Assembly (NCBI GenBank): GCA_016763135.1
Contig: JAESUI010000099.1
Span: 1-11,642, forward strand
Source: Flavobacteriales bacterium
Lineage (GTDB): Bacteria > Bacteroidota > Bacteroidia > Flavobacteriales_E > Vicingaceae
Direction: 5' to 3'
Length of the DNA stretch: 11,642 bases
The stretch's first letter is position 1; each line of letters begins with the position of its first letter. Below are positions 6,057 through 11,642 of the stretch, one piece after another. The translations under genes were made by a program, and so were the position numbers. A model generated the notes under the pieces. It did not search any database. It saw only the letters and a list, made by a program, of their open reading frames with translations, and was not told the DNA's origin.

Positions 6057-6491
6057 TTGGGAGACAATTTACAGCCATATCATATAATCCCTCCAGTAAT
6101 AAAAAGTGGTACTGTATATTCTTTTACCACAAGTAGCGGAGTAAATTATGAAGTTCGTTTTGGTAGGAAACAGAACAACATATTAAACGCTACTATTGTT
6201 TTTGAGGTAACCAATGAAGAATATGATGGTGAAGAGTACAGCATTACAAATAAAGGTGAAGTATATAGAGTTATGGCAACCATTGTTGCTATTGTCCGTA
6301 AGTATAAAGAAGAACATCCAAATATTAATTTATTTGAATATACTGGTGAACAAAGTGAAAAAGAAAAAAGTAAAAATAGGAATGTACGGTTAGCATTATA
6401 CAACCGTTATATCAGAAGAGTTTTTGATAATAAATGGGCAGTTGAAAACAAAGAGAATAAAGTAATTATTAAAAAAATAAAATTAGGTTAG
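6057..6491 (+). CDS. Uncharacterised 144-residue protein, TTG start
   Basis: A soluble, charged protein without signal peptide. The middle has a beta-rich part (YSFTTSSGVNYEVRFGR, ATIVFEVTNEEYDGEEYSITN). A helix then follows, GEVYRVMATIVAIVRKYKEEHPNINLFEYTG, and a basic region with NVRLALYNRYIRRVF. The pattern of V-x-F near a 'Y-x-ITN-x-G' turn, an 'R-V-x-A-T-I-x-x-I' helix and a late 'N-x-R-x-x-LY-x-R' block recalls small phage- or mobile-element-associated proteins, but I cannot name a family. TTG at 6057 is the only standard start: a TAA precedes it at 6051-6053 and the next in-frame ATG lies inside the conserved-looking core. The sequence TTTGGGA at 6056-6062 resembles a -7 box, so the true start is less certain than the frame. 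AT-rich DNA upstream (6001-6050) is T-tract-rich. Confidence 0.6.
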   Translation: MGDNLQPYHIIPPVIKSGTVYSFTTSSGVNYEVRFGRKQNNILNATIVFEVTNEEYDGEEYSITNKGEVYRVMATIVAIVRKYKEEHPNINLFEYTGEQSEKEKSKNRNVRLALYNRYIRRVFDNKWAVENKENKVIIKKIKLG

Positions 6492-6495
6492 CCAA

Positions 6496-6519
6496 ATAAT
6501 GTCTATTAAATGACATTAT
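6496..6519. promoter_or_regulatory. Hairpin/palindrome in the rpoD upstream region
   Basis: ATAATGTC (6496-6503) and GACATTAT (6512-6519) are perfect 8-base inverted arms around an 8-base A/T loop, five bases after the upstream stop. No T-run follows, so it is a weak terminator at best; an operator for rpoD is the other option. The rest of 6492-6665 shows no clear TAnnTTTG box. Confidence 0.35.
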
Positions 6520-6665
6520 GTCGCTAAATAAATGTTAAAACGTGTTAATTTTTGTGATTTAAGAAACATTTGTTATTTATTTACGTTACGAAAGTACGGA
6601 TTGAGGTAGAAAAGAATTTTAGCACAATTTTTGATGAATAAAAGGAAAAAATAGAGAAAGAGATT

Positions 6666-7529
6666 ATGAGACAGTTAAAGATTACACAACAAATAACCAA
6701 AAGAGAAAGTAAATCTCTTGAAAAATATCTACAAGAAGTTTCTCGTGAAGGAATGATCACTGCTGATGAAGAAGTAGAATTAGCTCAACAAATAAAAGAT
6801 GGCGATGAATTTGCTTTAAACAAATTGGTTAGAGCTAACTTAAGGTTTGTTATTAGTGTTGCTAAGCAATATCAAAATACAGGACTTACATTAGAAGATT
6901 TAATCAATGAAGGTAACTTGGGTCTTATTGAAGCTGCAAAAAGATATGATCACACTAAAGGATTTAAGTTTATTTCTTATGCTGTATGGTGGATTAGACA
7001 AAGTATTCTTAAAGCTGCTGCTGACAATTCAAGAACGATACGTTTACCACATAATAGATTAGGGGAAATTCAAAAAATAAACAGAGCATCAAGTGAATTT
7101 GAGCAACAAATGGAGAGAGAGCCAACTGATGATGAGCTTGCTGAAATTTTAGAAATGGATCTTGAAAAGGTTCAGAACTCAAGAAAAATGTCTAAAAAAC
7201 AAACTTCTTTGGATGCTCCAATGGCTAATGATGATGATAACAACAGTTTAATTAGCGTTATTGAAAGTAACTCTACTCCTGCTCCTAACGATACATTAAT
7301 ACATGAATCACTATCTACAGATATTGAAAGAACATTATCTTACTTAAAAGGTATGGAAGCTGAAGTTATTCGTTTATTTTATGGCTTAAGTGGTAGAAAA
7401 GAAATGACTCTTGAAGAAATAGGGAACCATTTTGGTTTAACAAGAGAAAGAATTAGACAAATTAAAGAACGTGGTTTAAGAAGATTGAGAAGGCTTTCGA
7501 GAACAAATAGTCTTCAAACTTATTTATAA
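6666..7529 (+). CDS. rpoD: Primary RNA polymerase sigma factor (sigma-70/SigA, Bacteroidota type)
   Basis: A 287-residue sigma factor whose opening MRQLKIT and compact size are typical of the Bacteroidota housekeeping sigma, which lacks region 1.1 and the non-conserved insert of E. coli RpoD. Region 1.2 is about 15-45. Region 2 is 52-122, with the core-binding NLRFVISVAKQYQ and the -10/-7 recognition helix YAVWWIRQSI (105-114). Region 3 is 131-200, including the loop SLDAPM. Region 4 is 215-283, with the helix-turn-helix TLEEIGNHFGLTRERIRQIK (248-267). It directs RNA polymerase to the TAnnTTTG-type promoters seen elsewhere in the window. It stands alone: its own upstream region of 174 bases and a strong terminator after it. 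Confidence 0.95.
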   Translation: MRQLKITQQITKRESKSLEKYLQEVSREGMITADEEVELAQQIKDGDEFALNKLVRANLRFVISVAKQYQNTGLTLEDLINEGNLGLIEAAKRYDHTKGFKFISYAVWWIRQSILKAAADNSRTIRLPHNRLGEIQKINRASSEFEQQMEREPTDDELAEILEMDLEKVQNSRKMSKKQTSLDAPMANDDDNNSLISVIESNSTPAPNDTLIHESLSTDIERTLSYLKGMEAEVIRLFYGLSGRKEMTLEEIGNHFGLTRERIRQIKERGLRRLRRLSRTNSLQTYL

Positions 7530-7553
7530 ATAACATAAATAAATATTTTACCG

Positions 7554-7584
7554 AAACACCTTGAGTATTCAAGGTGTTTTTTTT
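7554..7584 (+). terminator. Strong intrinsic terminator after rpoD
   Basis: AAACACCTTGA (7554-7564) and TCAAGGTGTTT (7569-7579) form a perfect 11-bp stem with a GTAT tetraloop, followed directly by a T-run (7580-7584) and more T-rich DNA. Confidence 0.92.
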
Positions 7585-7659
7585 ATTTTTAAACTTTACT
7601 CTCATTAAATATTAAGCTATGGAATGAAATTTGTTTTATCGCTAAATTAAAGTTGTATT

Positions 7660-10314
7660 ATGAAAAAAATATACATTGTTCTACTCTTACTAGTTTCCCA
7701 ACAACTACTATCTCAACAAGTATCTTCTGGCATTGGAAGATGGAAATTAGGACTAAACGTTGGAGCAACATGGCAAACTGCTGATGTCAGTACAAAACTA
7801 TTTGATTTAGGTTATGGCGCCACATTAGAGTATGCATTATACGAAAGACGAAGTAGCTTTTTTGGATTCTCTTTAAGAGGCCAGTTTTTACAAGGAAAAA
7901 CAACTGGTTACGATTATTTAAGTAATGATGGCACAATTAGTAATAATGCTATAAATGGAACTCTTGATACATCCTTTAATTATTCTTTTAACCCTTTATA
8001 CATAAACAATAGAACTTCTTTAAATGAATTTTCATTAGAAGCAATGCTAAAATGGAATAGTCTCTACCAAAACCATGGGATTTTATTCTATTTGTATATA
8101 GGTGGTGGTTTTACAAGTTACAAGGTAGAAACAGACCAACTTGATGCTAATGGAGGATTGTATGATTATTCTTTAATAAATAACAACAATGGATCTAATA
8201 CAGTTAAAGAGATTACGAGTTTACAAGATGGAGTTTTCGAAACTGAATTAAACCATCCTGATTATAACACTTTAGTATTTACCCCTGCTGTTGGCGTTGG
8301 TTTAGGATTTCGAATTACTCCTGGAGTAGATTTTGCTCTTGAACACAAAGTATCACTTCCTCAAACCGATTTATTTGATGGTCAAATTCATGACTCTGGA
8401 GACCCTTCATTTATACAAGATATTTACCATTATACATCTTTAGGAATCATATTTAGTTTAGTTGGACATACTGAACCTGAGACATATACTCCACAAGTAG
8501 AACCTACAGAGCCAACTACTATAGTTCCTGTAATAAACACACCGATTAAACCTATTATTACAATTAATAATCCAACAACAAATACATTTAATACTCCTAA
8601 TTGCAAAGTACAAATTATTGCTAAAATTGAAAATGTTACAAAACAAAAGGACATTACTTTTTACCATAATGGGAATAAAGTACCTTCTTATAAATACTTC
8701 TTCTCTCCTACTACATTTAAATCAACTATAGAGCTCAAAGAAGGTTCTAATACTTTTAAAATTGTTGCTAGAAATGGAAACCTATCTGATACTGAAGAAT
8801 TTTCTTTAAAATGTAATAATGTAAACATTATTAACATTTGTCATAAAAACAATGATGGTTCATTTACAACTTTAAACATTAAAGAATCTGAATGGAACAG
8901 CCATTTATCTCATGGCGATACAAAAGGTTCTTGCCCTGAAAATCAAATAACCATTTGTCATAATGTATCTGGAAAACCAGGTGTTACTGAAACAATAAAA
9001 ATTGATGAGTCCAAATGGGCTATACACAAGTCTCATGGAGATTATTTAGGAGATTGTCAAGAGAAAAAAATGATATCAATATGCCATAACAACCAATCAA
9101 TAACTATTAATGAAAAAGATTGGGCAGTCCATGCTGCTCATGGCGATATAAAAGGACCTTGTCCACAAGAAAATATGATTACTATCTGCCATATTCCTCC
9201 AACAGGTAATAAAAGACAGACATTATCTATTCCTCAAAGTGAATGGATAGTCCATCAAGCTCATGGAGACACAAAAGGTTCTTGTCCAACTGTAGAAGCT
9301 ACAACAACAATTTGTCACAAAAATTCAAACGGAACAAAAACTACTATGACTATCCCTGAGTTTAGATGGAATGAACATTTTTCACATGGAGATTCTAAAG
9401 GTGCTTGTCCTCAATCATCATTTATTATTTGTCATAAAGATCCTTCAACTGGCAAAAAACAAAACATATCAATTTATGAATCTGCTTGGTCTCAACATGC
9501 TGCCCATGGTGATACTAAAGGAACTTGTCCTATCGTTGATAAACAAATTACTATCTGTCATAATATACCTGGGCAACCAGGGAAAACTCAAACTATTTCA
9601 ATCCCAGAATCGAAATGGCTGCTTCACAAATCACACGGAGACACAAAGGGTACTTGTTCTGTTCCTCAGAAAAAAATAACAATATGTCATAACAAATCAA
9701 CTATAATTATTAATGCATCTGAATGGGCTCAGCATGCTGCTCATGGTGATACAAAAGGAAGTTGCCCTATTGATAATGACATCCAAATTTGTCACCATTC
9801 AGGCAATACTTTAACCTCAATAATTATTAAAGAATCTCAATGGTTACAACATGCAGCCCATGGCGATACTAAAGGTATTTGCCCTAAAGACAACTCCCCT
9901 TCTGATCCAGTTGACCCAGGAAGTGGAGGGACTGGTCCTGGATCAGGGCCTGGTAATACTAATATTACCATTTGTCATTACCCCCCTGGAAACAATTCTA
10001 ATCCACAAACCATTACAATTCCTGTTAATGCATGGAAAACTCACCAAGCTCATGGTGATTCTAAAGGTACTTGTCCAAAAGACAATAGCCCTTCAGACCC
10101 GATAGGCCCTGGTAATGGATCAGGAAATACGGGGAATAATAAAATCACCATTTGTCATCATCCTCCAGGTGATCCTACCAACACACAAACCATTCAAATT
10201 AGCCCTTCTGCATGGAGAGCTCATCAAGCTCACGGAGACACCAAAGGAGCTTGTAAAAATGGTAAGAAAAAAGAAATAAAAGGGAAAGAAGTTGGAGGTA
10301 TAAAAGGAAAATAA
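7660..10314 (+). CDS. Outer-membrane barrel protein with Ig-like domain and eleven CH...HGDxxGxC repeats
   Basis: An 884-residue envelope protein. Residues 1-19 are a signal peptide (MKKIYIVLLLLVSQQLLS). Residues 20-270 look like an OmpA-type barrel with alternating strands (WKLGLNVGATWQ, GATLEYALY, FFGFSLRGQF, ILFYLYIGGGFTSY, FTPAVGVGLGFRITP, VDFALEHKVSL) closed by YTSLGIIFSLVGH. Residues 271-296 are a Pro/Thr/Glu linker. Residues 297-388 are a Bacteroidota-type Ig-like domain (KIENVTKQKDITFYHNG, ELKEGSNTFKIVARNG). Residues 393-865 hold eleven repeats with C-H near the start and WxxHxxHGDxxGxC at the end. The tail is Lys/Gly-rich (KKKEIKGKEVGG), and I see no T9SS sorting domain. With an even-stranded barrel the repeats would sit in the periplasm, as in OmpA, but surface display is not excluded. 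The stop overlaps the next gene's ATG (TAATG). Function unknown. Confidence 0.85.
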   Translation: MKKIYIVLLLLVSQQLLSQQVSSGIGRWKLGLNVGATWQTADVSTKLFDLGYGATLEYALYERRSSFFGFSLRGQFLQGKTTGYDYLSNDGTISNNAINGTLDTSFNYSFNPLYINNRTSLNEFSLEAMLKWNSLYQNHGILFYLYIGGGFTSYKVETDQLDANGGLYDYSLINNNNGSNTVKEITSLQDGVFETELNHPDYNTLVFTPAVGVGLGFRITPGVDFALEHKVSLPQTDLFDGQIHDSGDPSFIQDIYHYTSLGIIFSLVGHTEPETYTPQVEPTEPTTIVPVINTPIKPIITINNPTTNTFNTPNCKVQIIAKIENVTKQKDITFYHNGNKVPSYKYFFSPTTFKSTIELKEGSNTFKIVARNGNLSDTEEFSLKCNNVNIINICHKNNDGSFTTLNIKESEWNSHLSHGDTKGSCPENQITICHNVSGKPGVTETIKIDESKWAIHKSHGDYLGDCQEKKMISICHNNQSITINEKDWAVHAAHGDIKGPCPQENMITICHIPPTGNKRQTLSIPQSEWIVHQAHGDTKGSCPTVEATTTICHKNSNGTKTTMTIPEFRWNEHFSHGDSKGACPQSSFIICHKDPSTGKKQNISIYESAWSQHAAHGDTKGTCPIVDKQITICHNIPGQPGKTQTISIPESKWLLHKSHGDTKGTCSVPQKKITICHNKSTIIINASEWAQHAAHGDTKGSCPIDNDIQICHHSGNTLTSIIIKESQWLQHAAHGDTKGICPKDNSPSDPVDPGSGGTGPGSGPGNTNITICHYPPGNNSNPQTITIPVNAWKTHQAHGDSKGTCPKDNSPSDPIGPGNGSGNTGNNKITICHHPPGDPTNTQTIQISPSAWRAHQAHGDTKGACKNGKKKEIKGKEVGGIKGK
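8836..10254 (+). repeat. Eleven-copy protein-coding tandem repeat (CH...WxxHxxHGDxxGxC)
   Basis: First Cys of successive copies falls at residues 394, 433, 475, 510, 552, 591, 633, 676, 711, 772 and 832, so the period is 35-43 residues, rising to about 60 where Gly/Pro/Ser linkers are inserted after copies 9 and 10. Cys-His, Trp, His, His-Gly-Asp, Gly and Cys are present in every copy. Between the ends is a variable loop followed by a Thr/Ile-rich strand. Copies 4, 10 and 11 carry a PP after CH. The DNA of the copies is well diverged while the key residues are constant, which points to purifying selection instead of very recent expansion. Confidence 0.9.
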
Positions 10315-10895
10315 TGAAATTAAATAAAGATTTTTGGAACAATAGATACATTGACAAAGAAATTGGTTGGGATTTAGGTGAAATAGCACCTCCTTTAAAA
10401 GAATATTTTAACCAATTAAAAAATAAGGAGTTGAAAATAATTATTCCCGGATGTGGAAATGCTTATGAAGCAGAATATTTATTCAACAGAGGATTTAAAA
10501 ATGTTTTTTTAATTGACCTCTCTCCTACTGCATTAGAACAATTTGCAACTAGAGTTCCTAATTTTCCTAAAAACCAACTAATTTGTGGTGATTTCTTTAA
10601 TCACAACGAAGAATATGACTTGATGATAGAGCAAACTTTCTTTTGTGCTATCAATCCAAGCTTAAGAAGTGATTATGCTAAACATACAGCAAAGATATTG
10701 AAGTCTAATGGTAAGTTAGTTGGACTTTTGTTTAACGATGATTTAAATGCAGACCATCCCCCTTTTGGTGGTAATAGAGAAGAATACCTTAATTGTTTTT
10801 CACCTTATTTCAATATTGAAATTATGGAAACTGCACACAATTCAATAGAGCCAAGAAATGACAGAGAATTATTTATTAAATTATCTAAAAAATAA
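10314..10895 (+). CDS. TPMT-like SAM-dependent methyltransferase
   Basis: A 193-residue cytoplasmic class I methyltransferase of the thiopurine S-methyltransferase family. Visible features are FWNNRY and IGWDLGEIAPPL (7-27), motif I IIIPGCGNAYEAEYL (42-56), an acidic motif II ending LIDLS (66-70), the family-typical IEQTFFCAINPSLR (105-118), PPFGG (149-153), NSIEPR (176-181) and RELFIKL at the end. Bacterial members act on small thiol, selenium, tellurium or halide substrates; the substrate here is unknown. The ATG at 10314 shares its A with the TAA of the repeat protein, and its own TAA at 10893-10895 overlaps the next ATG, so all three genes are probably translationally coupled. Confidence 0.88.
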   Translation: MKLNKDFWNNRYIDKEIGWDLGEIAPPLKEYFNQLKNKELKIIIPGCGNAYEAEYLFNRGFKNVFLIDLSPTALEQFATRVPNFPKNQLICGDFFNHNEEYDLMIEQTFFCAINPSLRSDYAKHTAKILKSNGKLVGLLFNDDLNADHPPFGGNREEYLNCFSPYFNIEIMETAHNSIEPRNDRELFIKLSKK

Positions 10896-11642
10896 TGCTT
10901 TCAAACCTAAAAGTAATTGAATTAGCCAGTGTATTAGCAGGACCAGATGTAGGAATGTTTTTTGCCGAATTAGGAGCTAAAGTCATTAAGGTAGAAAATA
11001 AATTATTAAATGGTGATGTAACTCGTAATTGGAAAAGTATTGATGAAGATAAGAATGCCAAGGTCTCTGCATATTTTTCTGCCGTTAATTGGCATAAGGA
11101 ATATCTCTTTTTAAACCTAAAAAATAAATATGATCAAGAGAAAGTTTATGATTTAATAAAAGAGGCTGACATTGTAATCGCCAATTTTAAACCAGGTGAT
11201 GATATTAAATTGGGTATGGATTACAACACTTTAAAAAACTACAACTCCAACCTAATTTATGGAGAAATAAATGGGTATGGATCAAACAGTAAAAGAGCTG
11301 CATATGATGTAGTATTACAAGCTGAAACAGGATTTATGTCTATGAATGGTAATGAATCTAGCGGCCCCATTAAAATGCCAATTGCTATGATCGATGTGCT
11401 TGCTGCTCATCAATTAAAGGAAGGCTTGTTACTTGCTCTATTAAAAAAAGAAAAAACTGGTAAAGGTTCATTGGTTGAAGTTTCATTGTATGATACAGCA
11501 TTATCATCCTTGAAAAATCAAGCAACTAATTGGCTAATGAATCAATTTATTCCACAACTAATTGGATCATTACACCCCAATATTGCTCCTTATGGAGAAA
11601 CTTTCAAAACTAAGGATGGAAAACTATTAGTACTTGCCACTG
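10895..11642 (+). CDS. CaiB/BaiF family III CoA-transferase (3' end outside the window)
   Basis: The frame opens with ATG at 10895, overlapping the previous stop as TAATG, and is open to the window edge (249 codons; full-length members have about 350-400). The start region is typical of the family: LKVIELASVLAGPDVGMFFA (5-24), then ELGAKVIKVEN. Further motifs are FKPGD, LIYGEINGYG, and AYDVVLQAETGFM, in which Asp138 is the expected catalytic aspartate that forms the acyl-anhydride. Next come MPIAMIDVLAAHQ and GSLVEVSLYDTAL. Family III enzymes move CoA between carboxylic acids (formyl-CoA:oxalate, carnitine, succinyl-CoA and related). The specific acids are not deducible from this part. Confidence 0.9.
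   Translation, partial: MLSNLKVIELASVLAGPDVGMFFAELGAKVIKVENKLLNGDVTRNWKSIDEDKNAKVSAYFSAVNWHKEYLFLNLKNKYDQEKVYDLIKEADIVIANFKPGDDIKLGMDYNTLKNYNSNLIYGEINGYGSNSKRAAYDVVLQAETGFMSMNGNESSGPIKMPIAMIDVLAAHQLKEGLLLALLKKEKTGKGSLVEVSLYDTALSSLKNQATNWLMNQFIPQLIGSLHPNIAPYGETFKTKDGKLLVLAT

Noticed and set aside
6146..6403. Minus-strand open frame opposite the uncharacterised gene
   Set aside because: Hydrophobic, Ser/Thr-rich shadow of an A-rich coding strand; no promoter or start context.
7630..7655. TTTG plus TAAAGTTG as a promoter for the repeat protein
   Set aside because: One mismatch in the -7 box, a spacer of only 14 bases and just 4 bases to the ATG make it unlikely to be the real promoter.
8590..8830. 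Possible second CH...HGD-type repeat in the Ig-like domain because of its two Cys residues
   Set aside because: The Cys residues (NCKVQ and LKCNN) are not in CH or GxC context and no Trp/HGD motif is present.
9371..10105. Long open frames in another phase and on the other strand across the repeat array
   Set aside because: They mirror the repeated coding sequence and have Leu/Val-rich low-complexity translations without independent support.
8836..10254. Regular DNA repeats suggesting a CRISPR array
   Set aside because: The period is not constant, the DNA copies are diverged, and one continuous reading frame with invariant residues runs through all of them; these are protein repeats.

Overview
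The window looks like low-GC Bacteroidota chromosome, probably from a marine or aquatic member of the Flavobacteriales. The evidence is a short Bacteroidota-type primary sigma factor without region 1.1, several -7 boxes of the form TAnnTTTG instead of E. coli -10 boxes, lack of clear Shine-Dalgarno sequences, and N-terminal outer-membrane barrels followed by a Bacteroidota-style Ig-like linker. The species cannot be named from this sequence alone.

Layout. The left edge (1-414) is the 3' end of a TPR-ending protein. Next comes a small accessory-looking block on the minus strand: an exported barrel-like protein (607-1176) and a Crp/Fnr-type regulator (1249-1752) whose conserved N-terminus appears to be cut off by a stop directly after the expected ATG. 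Two imperfect hairpin-forming, attC-like elements (about 420-469 and 2006-2075) bracket the block. From 2275 onwards the genes look like ordinary housekeeping genes. They include a coupled operon of a wobble-uridine tRNA methyltransferase (mnmD) and a YkgJ-like cysteine-cluster protein, a thioredoxin-fold protein with a single active-site Cys, and a rhomboid protease that converges on it through a bidirectional terminator. After these come a tiny exported protein, a TerB plus J-domain protein, an unrecognised 144-residue protein and the primary sigma factor rpoD, which ends at a strong intrinsic terminator.

The most unusual locus is 7660-11642. An 884-residue protein has a signal peptide, an N-terminal OmpA-like barrel, a Pro/Thr linker and one Ig-like domain. 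It then carries eleven tandem copies of a small Cys/His motif, CH...WxxHxxHGDxxGxC, with all key residues kept in every copy. Its stop codon overlaps the start of a TPMT-like SAM methyltransferase, whose stop in turn overlaps the start of a CaiB/BaiF (family III) CoA-transferase that runs off the right edge. Both junctions are TAATG, so the three genes are probably co-transcribed and translationally coupled. The role of the repeat array is unknown. A metal-binding or disulfide-pinned envelope module is the most economical reading, but it is an inference.

Regulation visible in sequence: TAnnTTTG boxes precede the thioredoxin-like gene (3524), the rhomboid gene (4908-4915, minus) and the small exported protein gene (4985). 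Intrinsic terminators lie at 2275-2306 (minus), 4179-4209 (both directions) and 7554-7584 (plus).
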